64,000 nucleotides of DNA from Rugalucina vietnamica (taxonomy: Eukaryota > Mollusca > Bivalvia > Lucinida > Lucinidae). Both the position numbers and the translations under genes were made by a program. Below are positions 9,535 through 21,000 of this stretch, in pieces; the stretch's first letter is position 1, and every line of letters starts with the position of its first letter. The stretch lies in assembly GCA_964017185.1 (NCBI GenBank), contig OZ024869.1:70588315-70652314 (forward strand). Reading direction: 5' to 3'. The notes under the pieces are model-generated. The model was given only the letters and a program-made list of their open reading frames with translations. It ran no database searches and was not told the DNA's origin.

Positions 9535-12500
9535 TTAGCTCACCTGAGCCGTTAGGCTCACAAGGTGAGCTTATAGGATGGCCATGATCCGGCGTCCGTC
9601 CGTTGTCCGTCCGTCGTCCGTCCGTCCGTCCGTCTGTCCACAATTTTAAAGATCTTCTCCTCTGAAACCGCTTGGCCGATCAAAGCCAAATTTTATATGA
9701 AGCATCAATAGGAAGGGGGAACCAATGTGTATATAAGAAATCCAGGTCACATGACCAAGATGGCCGCCATGCCCATATATGGTAAAAACCCTTCAAAAAT
9801 CTTCTTCTCCAGAACCGGTGGACCGATTTCAACGAAACTTGACATGAAGCATTAATGGCTCAAGCACTACAATGTGTATATAAGTCATGACCCTGTGATG
9901 ACCTTGACCTATTTTACGGCAAGGTCAACATAGGTCGCCAATGCATTTGAATGGGGAAAACTTTTAAAATGTCATTTGAAGTGAAAGTCTTGCAGGAAAT
10001 GGGCAGTAGGACTGAATATTACTGATTCTGAAAAAAAATGGACCCCAGTGGCTCATGTGCCCCCACCCCGGGGCAATATACATGTGTATCTCCATAATAT
10101 TCAAACGTCTTCTCCTCTGAAACCACTTGGCCAATCAAAGCCAAATTTTATGTGAAGCATCAATAGGAAGGGGTAACAAACATGTATATAAAAAATCCAG
10201 GTCACATGACCAAGATGGCCGCCATGCCCATATATGGTAAAAACCCTTCAAAAATCTTCTTCTCCAGAACCAGTGGACTGATTTCAACGAAACTTGGCAT
10301 GAAGCATTGATGGCTCAAGCACTACAATGTGTATATAAATCATGACCCTGTGATGACCTTGACTTATTTTACGGCAAGGTCAACATAGGTCGCCAATGCA
10401 TTTGAATGGGGAAAACTTTTAAAATGTCATTTAAAGTCATTTAAAGTAAAAGTCTTGCAGGAAATGGGCATTAGGACTGAATATTAATGATTCTGAAAAA
10501 AAATGGACCCCAGGGGCTCATATGCCCCCACCCCGGGGCAGTAAACATGTATATTACCATAATATTCAAACATCATCTCCTCTGAAACCGCTTGGCCAAT
10601 CAAAGCCAAATTTTATGTGAAGCATCACTAGGAAGGGGTAATCAATGTGTATATAAATAATCCATGTCACATGACCAAGATGGCCGCCATGCCCATATAT
10701 GGTAAAAACCCTTCAAAAATCTTCTTCTCCAGAACAGGTGGATCGATTTCAAAGAAACTTGGCATGAAGCATTGATGGCTCAAGCACTACAATGTGTATA
10801 TAAATCATGACCCTGTGATGACCTTGACGTATTTTACGGCAAGGTCAACATAGGTCGCCAATGCATTTGTCACAGTGTGACAATTCTGCCCATTTTGTAT
10901 ATAAGATGATAATGATACATGTAATAATAAAAAAAATCATAAAAAAAAAAATAATAATAAATACAATGACAAATACATAAAGAAAGAACAATAATAGAAA
11001 GAAAAAAAAAACATTAGTTTTTACATTGCAAAAGTTAGAATTTTAGAATTACATATTGTAAAAATGTCTTTTGTTAAACATGATTAATTTTGATAGTTCT
11101 GCTCATAGTTGTAAATCAAATTTTTGACAGCTTTACTTTTACTCAGGAAACTGGAGATTGTTTAATAACTCTAAATTGGCATAAATGATCTCAACTCTAT
11201 GTCACAGTTGTTTGGCTTGAAAACTCAGGTGTGAAATGTTTTGTTTTTATCACATCTTGAGTGACTTGAATTGTTTGGCAAGAAAATAGTGATTAAGTGA
11301 TTGGCAGCAATAACTGATCTCAGAAAACTAATTGATGTGTGTCACTTTGCTCACAGGACACAGTTCACTAATCTTTTTAAACAATCAAACACCTTTGTAA
11401 AAATTAGCTTTTGGCACTTTGGCTTCCTAAACTAAGTAATGTCACTCTTTTGGCCGAAAACATATAAATAGTCTTTGTAAAAATTGTAACTTCAGTCTTG
11501 CAAAGGAATCAAACTTGCAAAGTTATTGAATCCTACTACAAGTAGTGGACTCAGCTATACTCCAAACTTGAGATAGCTTAATTTTGTGAAACTGGATTAT
11601 GTTGGAATAGTGAAACTGAGGAAGGACTTTGAAGATAAGTGCAACTTGAATTTATACGCTGAACTTTGAAATAACTTAGTTATCAGAACTAAAAAATAAA
11701 CTTAGAAATAAATTGTGCAAAGAACTGAAAGTGAACTGATGTGAAGAAACTGATTGTCATCATAAGAACAGAATTTTGAAATACATTATTATCCAGACAT
11801 TGTTATTATAAAATTGTGAATGAGCAGAACTATAGGTCACAAGTTAGAAAGATACATATTATTTCATAAACTCTTTGAATTGTGCTGAATACAAAATAGA
11901 ATTGAAGATTTAACAAAATAATAATTAAACTTTGGGAACTTTCTACGATTGTGTTCGGACTTGTGATATTCGAACCTTACGTGTACCTTCGGTAACAGTT
12001 ATCATATTGAGTGTACATCATTAACTTGAGCGACACTTAGCGATAGCTGTTACATGGACTGACTGAAATAGCTCTTTCCCGAAAATTGGACTACATTACA
12101 ATTAACGTCTTCGCCTACGTCATAAACAACGTCAAATAACAAACAACGACCCCATACACACCGACGTCAAACGACCCCCAGAGAGCCCAGCACACCCTAA
12201 CGGTCGCACATTTAAATGGGGAAAACTTTTAAAATGTCATTTAAAGTCATTTAAAGTGAAAGTCTTGCAGGAAATGGGCAGTAGGACTGAATATTAATGA
12301 TTCTGAAAAAAAATTGGACCCCAGGGGCTCATATGCCCCCACCCCGGGGCAATATACATGTATATTACCATAATATTCAAACATCTTCTCCTCTGAAACC
12401 GCTTGGCCAATCAAAGCCAAATTTTATGTGAAGCATCAATAGGAAGGGGTAATTAATGTGTATATAAATAATCCAGGTCACATGACCAAGATGGCCGCAA

Positions 12501-13650
12501 TGCCCATATATGGTAAAAACCCTTAAAAAATCTTCTTCTCCAGAACAGGTGGATCGATTTCAAAGAAACTTGGCATGAAGCATTGATGGCTGAAGTACTA
12601 CAATGTACATATAAATCATGACCCTGTGATGACCTTGACCTTTTTTTACTGCAAGGTCAACATAGGTCGCCAATGCATTTGAATAGGGAAAACTTTTAAA
12701 ATGTCATTTAAAGTGAAAGTCTTGCAGGAAATGGGCAGTAGGACTGAATATTAATGATTCTGAAAAAAATTGGACCCCAGGGGCTCATCTGCCCTTACCC
12801 CGGGGCAATATACATGTATATTACCATAATATTCAAACATCTTCTCCTCTGAACTCGCTTGGCGAATCAAAGCCAAATTGTATGTGAAGCATCTATGGAA
12901 TAGGGGAATTAATGTATATATAAATTATCTAGTTCACATGACCAAGATGGCTGCCATGCCCATATATGGTAAAAACCCTTCAAAAATCTGCTTCTCCGAA
13001 TTTTGAGGATTGATTTCAAAGAAACTTGGTATGAAGCACCAATGGCTGAAGTACTACAATGTATATATAAATCATGACCCTGTGGTGACCTTGACCTATT
13101 TTAAGACAAGGTCAACATAGGTCGCCAATGCATTGGAATGGGGAAAACTTTTAAAAAGTCATTTGAGGTGAAAATCTTGCAGGAAATGGGTAGTAGGACT
13201 AAATATTAATGATTCTGAAAAGAAAATGGACCTAAGGGCTCATATGTCCACAACCCGGGGCAATATACATGTATATTACCATAATATTCAAACATCTTCT
13301 CCTCTAAAACCACTTGGCCAATTGAAGCCAAATTTTATGTGAAGCATCTATAGGATGGGGGAACCAATGTATATACTAATAATCTAAGTCACATGACCAA
13401 GATGGCCACCATGCCCATATATGGTAAAAACCCTTCAAATATCTTCTTCTCTGAAACCAATAGATTGATTTTAATGAAACTTGGCGTGAAGCATCCATGG
13501 ACAGAATATTGATTAGTCTGAAAAAAGAAAGCGGCCTAAGGGCTTCATCTGCCCCTGCACTGGGGTTAAATACCATAATATTCAAACATTTTTATTGGTA
13601 TATGCAGCAGACTCAGGTGAGCGTTTACAGGACCATTGGTCCTCTGGTTA
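9535..13650 (+). mobile_element. R1 element, forward, about six 459-bp units (possibly full length)
   Basis: Left end TAGCTCACCTGAGCC with hairpin, then a GTCCGTCC microsatellite, then units whose CTCCTCTGAAACC segments fall near 9655, 10112, 10572, 12385, 12842 and 13299 (about 459 bp once the 10868-12208 insertion is removed). The right end is ACTCAGGTGAGCGTTTACAG plus GGACCATTGGTCCTC. GCTCACCTGAG at the left and its complement at the right form short inverted ends, so this may be one complete non-autonomous DNA transposon with internal tandem units; the class is not proven. Each unit carries AAGATGGCCGCCAT and GATGACCTTGACC. Confidence 0.65.
10868..12208. mobile_element. 1.34-kb insertion with TG...CA ends and 4-bp target duplication; candidate solo LTR
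   Basis: The insertion interrupts an R1 unit at GCCAATGCATT. It begins TGTCACAGTGTGACAATTC and ends CTAACGGTCGCA, flanked by CATT at 10864-10867 and 12209-12212. TG...CA termini with a 4-bp duplication fit a solo long terminal repeat. It has no coding frame, an AT-rich 5' half with poly-A runs, and a more GC-rich 3' end. Alternatives are a non-coding LTR-less retroposon or DNA element; the ends are the only evidence for the LTR call. Confidence 0.5.
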
Positions 13651-15305
13651 CTATTTATAGCCATGGCGGCCATCTTGGTTATGTGACCTGGACCATTTAT
13701 AGTAACTTTCACTCCCCTTTCCTAACGATGCTCCACTTAATGTTTGGCTTTGATTGGGCAAGCGGTTTCAGAGAAGAAGATGTTTGAATATCATGGTCAT
13801 ATACATGTATATAGCCCCGTTACAGGGGCAGACAACCCCCTGAGGACAATTTTTTTTCATAACTATAAATCTTCTGTCCATTTTTTTTTCATAACTATAA
13901 ATCTTCTGTCCATTTGTATACTCCCAACAAGTTTCATCCCATTTAATAACATTTTACTAAATTTCCCCATTCAAATGCATAGGCAACCTATGTTGACCTG
14001 GTCATAAAACAGATCAAGGTCATGATTTATATAAATTTTGTAGAGCTCCATTGCCTGATGCTTCCTGCCAAGTTTCAAAATAATAGGCCTTCTCGTTCTG
14101 GAGAAGATTTTTAAAGGTTTTTGCTATTTATAGCCATGGCGGCCATCTTGGTCATGTGACCTTGATCATTTAAATAAAATTTTGTTCTCCCTTCCAAGAA
14201 TGCTCCACATGAAGTTTGGCTTAGTTACTTACTTTGATTGGCCAAGCGGTTTCAGAGAAGAAGATCTTTGAATATAATGGTAATACATATGTATGCTGCC
14301 CCGGGGTGGGGGCACACCTGCCCCTGGGGTCCATTTTTTCAGAATCATAAATCTTCAGTCCACTTGCCCATTTCCATAAAGTTTTTTTTCCCCTTCAAAT
14401 GATATTTTGACAGTTTTCCCCATTCAAATGCATGGGGGACCTATGTTGACCTTACCTTAAAACAGATCAAGGTCATCCCAGGGTCATGATTTATATAAAC
14501 TTTGTATAGCTCCTCCACCTGATGCTTCATGCCAAGTTTCAAAATCGTATGCCTTGTGGTTCTGGAGAAGAAGATTTTTAAAGTTTTTTGTTATTTATAG
14601 CCATGGCGGCCATCTTGGTCACGTGACCGGGACCATTTATATAAATTTTCGTTTCCCCATCCCAAGGATTCTACATATTAAATATGGTTTTGATTGGTCA
14701 AGCGGTTACTGAGAAAATTAAGTTTAACTTTTAATTTGTAACTGACCTTTGGACAAGGTCAAGAAATGACCTTGACCTTTATACTCACAACACTTCATTG
14801 GCTCAACATGTTGTCTGTATCTACCAACTTTCAGGTCATGGGCTTCAAAACTTCCTGAAATATTAAACGTTTTCACTTTTTTCCATTGAAAAGCCTATCT
14901 AACCAAAATTGACCTTGCCATAAAATAGGTCAAGGTCAACCCAAGGTCATGATTTATATAAACTATGATGGGCCAGAATCCCTGATGCTACATAACCAGT
15001 TTTGTTGAAATTGGTCCACCGGTTCCAGAGAAGATTTTTTTATGTTTTTTTACCATATATGGGCATGGCGGCCATCTTGGTCATGTGACCTAGACCATTT
15101 ATATAAATTTTCGTTCCCCCTGCCTAAGGATGCTCCACATGAAGTTTGGCTTTGATTGGCCCAGCGGTTTCAGAGGAGAAGATCTTTGAAATTGTGGACG
15201 GAGGACGGACGACGGACGGACGACGGACGCCGACGGACGGACGCCGGAGCATGGCCATCCTATAAGCTCACCTTGTAAGCCTTCGGCTCAGGTGAGCGAA
15301 AAAGT
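13651..15305 (-). repeat. R1 block, reverse orientation, about 3.5 units
   Basis: Read on the - strand this begins at the canonical R1 left end (GCTCACCTGAGCCGAAGGC hairpin and GTCCGTCGTCC block at 15190-15300) and runs through several units toward 13651. It abuts the forward element at 13650, forming a head-on arrangement. The open frames at 13376-13585, 13497-13787 and 13744-14007 are repeat-derived. Confidence 0.75.
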
Positions 15306-15837
15306 TCTTCTAGATTCTTTTTATTCTTTGCCTGCTGATCCCATTTGTTTTTGGGGCTTGATTATCGAAAACTAAACCGAAATGTTCCCATCAGCCCATA
15401 AGATATGGGACAATACGTAAATAAAAACATTATTTTATGTGAGAGTAGTCTCCTTTGGTGAAAAAATTAATAACCAAAATTATTCACTTAAATGATCATG
15501 AGAAGTTTTGAATCTGATACAATAAGTTTTATAAATGATTTAAGATTGTTTTCAAATGATAAATTATTTGTATTAGTTGTTTGTTCTGATGATATATCAA
15601 TTTTTTCTACGTTCTTCTATGACGTCATAGTGGAACCAATGAATATTCATGAGAAAAAATGAGAAATTTCAAATCAAGCTATCTCCGGAACCAGTCATGA
15701 TAATTTGGTGAGGTTTTCTGCAATCAGTTCGTTTCATCAATGTGTACTTCAGTTTTACAAAATCAAATCCTTAAGCTATGACCTTTAAGCCACAAAATCA
15801 GCATAAAACTTATACAGCATGCATTAGTTTGCCTAAC
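15306..15837. other. Unassigned region downstream of the NHL exon
   Basis: AT-rich. On the - strand this would be 3' UTR and flank of the NHL-exon gene; no clear AATAAA close to the stop was found. Confidence 0.4.
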
Positions 15838-16051
15838 TTAATCGTTGTTCCTTTTTGAGTACTTATAAACACGGACTGTTGCATTGCCATCTCCAACCCA
15901 CAAATGGCCCTCCTTGTCTAACGCCATTGCGTTCGGCTTATACAATCCATCCTTCTTTGACAGCATGAAACCCTGAAACTCTCCGTCACTGTTCAAGAGG
16001 TGCACACAAAGGTTCCCATACCGATCACCACACAGTCCCAATGGATTGAAA
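15838..16051 (-). CDS. Terminal exon with NHL-repeat sequence, TRIM/NHL-like (partial, possibly decayed)
   Basis: On the - strand an acceptor-like CTATATTTTAG is followed at 16051 by one base and then codons giving FNPLGLCGDRYGN, a run CVHLLNSDGEFQG, and DKEGHLWVGDGNATVRVYKY before the stop at 15838. This is the NHL beta-propeller pattern (gly-x-x-D-x-x-G-x-L) at the C-terminus of TRIM2/3/71-like and related proteins, which are greatly expanded in bivalves. In ordinary NHL repeats a VADxxNN-type strand lies between YGNL and CVHLLN; here about eight residues are missing, so the repeat is short of a strand. No upstream exon was recognised. It may be the last exon of a functional gene with an unusual deletion, or a pseudogene fragment. 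There is no ATG at the 5' end, consistent with an internal splice start. Confidence 0.6.
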
Positions 16052-16484
16052 CTAAAATATAGAAGTTTGATCCTTTTGAAGCAGTGAAAGCGTTCAAAGG
16101 GATGTAGTACGGGCCATACTGCGCAATTTCGGGTACTGAACCCTCATCAGTGACCCTTTTTATACTGGCAAAGATAGCAAGTTAAATACACCGCAATTTC
16201 AAAAGGTTACACAATGTTTGTCTAAATCAAAGACACGTGCCTAAACGGGGTTAAAAATTAAAACAATGTCCAGAGGATGGCTCTAATTTTCTTACTGATC
16301 TCAAAGGACCAAAAGAAATAATATAATCTGCACTATGGATAATGTCCGGGGGTCTTTTTAGGGATGAAAGGCTGTTTCATATTCATCTCATCTGGACCGT
16401 GGTATGTGTATTTCATAGCACCATCTTTTCTCACTACGGTAACCCTTAATTAATCTTCTTCTCTGTCTGTCACAAATACACCAA

Positions 16485-17017
16485 CTTTCACTCGAGTTGC
16501 CGTTTGGGCATCTGAATTACACAAGATGACCATTTGTTCTGAAGATCTGAGTTTCTTTTCATGTTTTCCACAAAGACATCTGGATTGATTGATCTGCTGA
16601 TATGAGTGACAGTTTCAAACTAAATGACCTTTAAAACGGCAAACACGAGTGAAATTTTTAACTTACTATGTAGAATTTTGGCCATGTAGATACCGATCAG
16701 GTACATGTAACTGCTTAAATTGATAAAATTCTGTATTTTCTCTATCCTGTTTCAAATATGTGTTCTTAATATGCATTGTATATGTTGTGCAAATAATTTT
16801 GAAATAAATTGTGCTTTAACCAAACAATCACAATGTTTTTATCAGAAGAGGTGACATTATTTTCTAAAGATAAATGCTGAATAGATTTTAAGAACACCTG
16901 GCACCTGGGACACTGCTTCAGTTCTAAAATAGAATAAAAAGTTACCTGACTTACAAACAAACTCGAGTGAACAGATTTGATTGGCTTAAATGCTCAAACG
17001 GCAAACTCGAGTGAAAG
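16485..17017. mobile_element. TIR element of about 530 bp (MITE-like)
   Basis: Left end CTTTCACTCGAGTTGCCGTT and right end complement CTTTCACTCGAGTTTGCCGT are inverted and near identical over about 28 bases. A further AACGGCAAACACGAGTGAAA occurs internally near 16638-16657. No transposase frame. The target duplication is not clear. Confidence 0.6.
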
Positions 17018-17105
17018 GGGCTGTAACTCCCTAGTCACCGTTTCTGCAACCCTGTAAGGAGCACCGAACAAATGTTTATCAAATTCATCAATTTCAACCA
17101 GGTCT

Positions 17106-17893
17106 TTCATTCGACCTTTACTTGGATACGCCAGTGTTGTCTGGGACAACTGTACTCAGTACGAGTCTGAGGAGCTACAAAAGATTCAAAACGAGGATGC
17201 TCGTATAGTCACGGGTGCCACGAAACTGGTTTCTCTAGAATCTCTTGATGATGACACAGGCTGGGAAAAACTCGCGAAAAGAAGGGAAAAACATAAGCTT
17301 ATACAATACTATAAAATGCATAAAGAAATGACTCCAGAATATCTATCCTCACTTGTTCCTCCTACTGTCGGTAGTACAGTAAGATACGCCCTGCGAAATG
17401 AGTCTAACCTCCAAACAGTCCCTGCAATGTCACGACAATACTATGAATATTTTCTTCCTTCAACTACGCGAATGTATAATGCACTATCAGACGAAATAAA
17501 GAATTCTCCATCTTTAGACGCTTTTAAAGCTAGACTTAATCGTAACACCCTCAAACCGCCTATTTACTACTACGCTGGTTCTAGATTAGGCCAAATATAT
17601 CACACTCGTTTACGCCTCAAATGTAGCTCCTACATCAACACCTTTTTCTCAAAAAAATAATTGAAAACCCCCTGTGTGAGTGTGGAGCTGTTGAAGACAC
17701 CCAGCATTTCTTTTTAAATTGTTATCGCTTCAGAAACTTACGTCTAGAACTATTCTATAAGATTTCGACATTCTGCCAACCAACCCTAGAAGTTATCCTC
17801 TACGGAAATGTCAATATCTCAATCGATGATAACAAGCAAGTCTTTCTTGCAGTTCAAGAATACATTCTTAAAACCAGAAGATTTTGTCAATGA
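17106..17893 (+). pseudogene. 5'-truncated LINE fragment: C-terminal end of a jockey/CR1-like reverse transcriptase ORF2
   Basis: From 17112 the frame reads RPLLGYASVVWDN, a conserved stretch just after the RT thumb in non-LTR retrotransposons, then a long C-terminal domain including LVPPTVGSTVRY and PSLDAFKARLN. At the 3' side a cysteine-rich tail CECGAVEDTQHFFLNC ends at a stop at 17891-17893. A frameshift in the A run near 17649-17657 divides the reading frame, so the copy is dead. No RNase H is present, which separates it from the LINE at 41.6 kb. The 3' UTR probably runs to about 18328, where GAAATAAAAG gives a polyadenylation-type signal. 5' truncation is typical of target-primed insertion. 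Confidence 0.75.
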
Positions 17894-18328
17894 TCCTAGA
17901 AAAACTCATACAGTCAACCTGCTCTAACTGATTATTACACAATTGTCCGTGTAATTATACCGAGGTAACTGGCTTCAAATTGTACAAAGGCTACACCCAG
18001 CATAGGCCTTAACCTTTGAAATGAATTTTCCTGAGAATCCTATTTCTCCATTCCCCGTGGAGCTTCACATCTCATCAAACAATTAGTTTTCTGAACAACA
18101 ACTTTTTTCAAAAGAAACTGTTGAACATTTTTCTTTTTATGTAAACATTGTGACAATTACGTTATAGCATACATTTATTCATAGCATATCTTGGGATACA
18201 GATTCAAATAAGTCATTCGACTTCTTTCTGGATCCCATTTGTATAATGTTTGTATTCATATCTATTTATGCTGCTTTACTGTTATATGAACTGTACATGT
18301 ACAAATGAAATAAAAGTTTAAACCAACC

Positions 18329-18744
18329 AGGTTCATACCATATTCAGACATTACTAGGATAACTATATGAGAATGGGCCGCTCGTCTAGTCGTGTAGCTA
18401 TCCACGGCACATACAAAGAGTTCTTTTACGTTTGTTCATTGTCATTGTCATTGCCCGGATAGAGGTGTGGGATAGTAAAGTCACACACGTTGAAATCCTT
18501 GTCGATTTTCTTAATATATTGTCTTCGTGGCTCGACACTCTTTTCACCTTTACCGCCTGTTTTCACCTTTACCGCCTGGTGTGGCCGCATGGCTCCCCGT
18601 TATGCCGATCTTAGATCTCGCGGAGGTATCAAACCCAGAGCCCGGTGTCCTCAGCTTTGCCTCTTCCATCGTAATAATCTGATAGGTTGCTAATCGTTTA
18701 TGTCCTTATTTTTGTTGATCAGTATAGTTTTCAGTTTTCTTTTA
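18329..18744. other. Unassigned region with possible decayed tRNA-like segment
   Basis: Around 18588-18655 the complement contains a GGGTTTGATACC-like B box, so an old SINE head may be present, but the A box is not convincing. Nothing coding. Confidence 0.35.
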
Positions 18745-18966
18745 ATTCAGTTTTACGTCCCTTTCAAGATTTTTTCAGCTCATATGAGACGGGCCAATCA
18801 GTAGGTGGGCGAAAACGGGAGAACCCCGAGGAACACCACCTGGCACACCCGCAAGCAGAACTCGGCTTGTGCCACATGCGGCCAGAGCGAGTCTCCAACC
18901 AAAACCAGACACAACGTTGAGATGATCAAGTGATTAAGAAACACCGCTCGGACACGGGGGCCGCTA
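18745..18966 (-). mobile_element. SINE family S1, copy 1
   Basis: On the - strand it has a head starting GGCCCCCGTG and a body ending in CTTGAAAGGGACGTAAAACTG. It aligns along its length with copies at 20090-20310 and 30431-30673. The A box portion is damaged (CCGAGCGGTG region shortened). Confidence 0.7.
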
Positions 18967-19682
18967 AAGAGTTGGCGTAGGTCGCTTACCAGTGTGAGAT
19001 TTTCATTGTCCTGTTTCAAGTATCAATCATCGGAAGGGCCTAATGGAGAATTTTGGGTTGGGTGGAAAATTGATCTTTAATGGTGGTATGCTCGTTGAAA
19101 AGCTGGTAGAACCAAAATGAATAACTCGCTCAAAGTTCCATTATATCCAATATTTCACAGGAATACATTTACACAAGTTCCATGATTTTATATCTATGAC
19201 ACTCCAGATGCAGAAAAAAGTCACAAATTTAACATATTAAGTTCGCATAAAGTTCGCCAGCCTAAATTTTCCACCCTATCATCATATATTTAGGGTCGTA
19301 AATAACATGATATGGCAGACCTTTAATGTACAGTTGATAGATGAAAACAATAATGCTCAGCGACTTAAGCAAGGCAAACTAAAATTATTTACACGTACAC
19401 GTACGTCAACAAATCCACCACCTCGCTACGGTAGAAAATTGATATCTTCGTATTATTGTAGATTTGGCTGCCATTGAGACATACTATTAGACATTTTTCA
19501 CTTTTGAACGTAAATGTTGCTGGAGCGTGCGGTTACGATTTTTGGTGTGATGGGGGACGACTCGTGAGGGCATATTTGAGACGATGACGAGGGGCTATAT
19601 GAAGAATTACTTGGTCAAAACTACCAATAGCCTAACGGAGACCAATTAAACAAGACAAGCAAAAAAGAAATAGTCCACGACG
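18967..19682. other. Unassigned region
   Basis: No gene or matching repeat was recognised. Confidence 0.45.
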
Positions 19683-20089
19683 TATTACTCTGTAGCTCAG
19701 TAGGTAGCATGTATGGAATAAAACTAAAAGGTCCTGGGTTCGATTCCGGCTAAGTCAAAAATTCTTTTTCTATTCTTAATTGCTTCCTTTTTTCGCCCCT
19801 GTGACAATAAAGCTTAGAAAATAAAAAAAGAAAAGAAAAGAAAAAAATGCAAAAATCACAATGTAATACTTAAATCGTCAATTTGTGGATTAAAGTGTGT
19901 AGGGAGAAGGCAGTCCGCACGTATAGGTTTTTCACTAAGTCTTGTTGTTTTTTTCACCGATTTAAGCCGGTAGCTTGATCGTAATCGGCAGAAGAGCGGA
20001 CCCGCGACCGATCCACACGTCAACATTTATTTTCTGAAGGCTGGTACAGATAATGCGGCTAGGATAAGTTGACCGCCTCTAATGACTTA
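19683..20089 (+). repeat. Composite tRNA-headed repeat S3, copy 1
   Basis: The head has CTGTAGCTCAGTAGGTAGC (A box) and GGTCCTGGGTTCGATTCC (B box), followed by a tail with CCTGTGACAATAAAGC and an A-rich stretch. The remainder (GGCAGAAGAGC ... GAAGGCTGGTACAG ... GGCTAGGATAAGTT) matches, in inverse, 31965-32430. Both copies keep the same order, so the unit is longer than a simple SINE. It is too divergent in its stems to be a working tRNA. Confidence 0.6.
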
Positions 20090-20310
20090 GCGGCCCCCGT
20101 GGCCGAGCGGTTATGAGCGCTGTTTCTTAATCAGCCGTTCATCTCACCGCTGTGTCTTGTATGTGTTCGAGCCCCACACTGGCCACATATGATACAAGCC
20201 AAGTTCAACTTGCGGGAGTGCCGGGTGGTTTTTCTTAGGGTACTCACGTTTTCACTCCACCTACTGATTGGTGAGCTGAAATAATCTTGAAAGGGACGTA
20301 AAAGTGAACT
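20090..20310 (+). mobile_element. SINE family S1, copy 2 (forward)
   Basis: Head GCGGCCCCCGTGGCCGAGCG with A box GTGGCCGAGCGGTTATGAGC, long variable-arm-like insert, and B box TGTTCGAGCCCC: a tRNA-Ser/Leu-like promoter. The body ends TAATCTTGAAAGGGACGTAA. It starts directly against the end of S3, so one has inserted next to the other. Confidence 0.75.
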
Positions 20311-20574
20311 AAAATGCGCAAGACAATAAATCAAATAGTTGTTACGTGCCAGGCGTAACTAGAAGATTAAGGAAACCAACAAGTTGGTTAGCCAGCAACA
20401 AGCTTTGTTTAAAATTTAACAAATCTATTTAGAAGTGATTTAACCAGTAATTACATGTGAAACAATCAAAAGCATATATACAATCAAACAAAAATGAATG
20501 TACAATACCTTTCAAGATGTTAATTCCCTTAAAGAATGTCTGAATGTCCCTCAGATTTTTTTAACACAAGTCTG
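20311..20574. other. Spacer, nothing recognised
   Basis: Short AT-rich stretch without coding or repeat signals that I could match. Confidence 0.4.
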
Positions 20575-21000
20575 TATCAGTTTCTGATCCCAAGAATTAA
20601 AAGGTACAAGTAGGCAAAGATCAGGAAAAGGCGCAATCAGAAAAAGATTCCCACTCCAAAAACCGAGGTTGGAAAAAACCAAACTAACAATCAGGTACTT
20701 ATACCATGAAACAATCGTAAGCCGAATGGGCAGCTATTTTCCCAATAGGTGGCCACTCAGTTACCTTAACTTAACTAAAATATGAAAACACACATAAGGC
20801 GACAACAGCACAAAAATTTTTTAAACACCAAGACATAAAACAAAAAGAACCACCACAGAAGTATCGACTTGGAACGATCAGTAACACAAAGTTACTGGCG
20901 GGCTTAAACCGGTTTTACATGGCCATAACCTCACCCTCAGCTTCTGCAGTGGTTCATAACATTTAGTTAGTTATTCGGTCCTCGTGGTGAATCTCTAACT
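20575..21000 (-). repeat. Interspersed repeat S4, copy 1
   Basis: On the - strand this runs from TTCACCACGAGGACCGAATA through GTTATGGCCATG, AAACCGGTTTAAGCCCGCCA and GCCACCTATTGGG to CTTTGCCTACTTGTACCTTT. It is matched in the opposite orientation by 35060-35465, and its 3' end alone recurs at 61938-61960 followed by a TTTA microsatellite. A fixed 3' end before a simple tail suggests a SINE-like retroposon. Confidence 0.65.

Noticed and set aside
19683..19760. Candidate functional tRNA gene
   Set aside because: The anticodon arm is disordered and the same head occurs in a second dispersed copy at 32335-32415, so it is a retroposon head.
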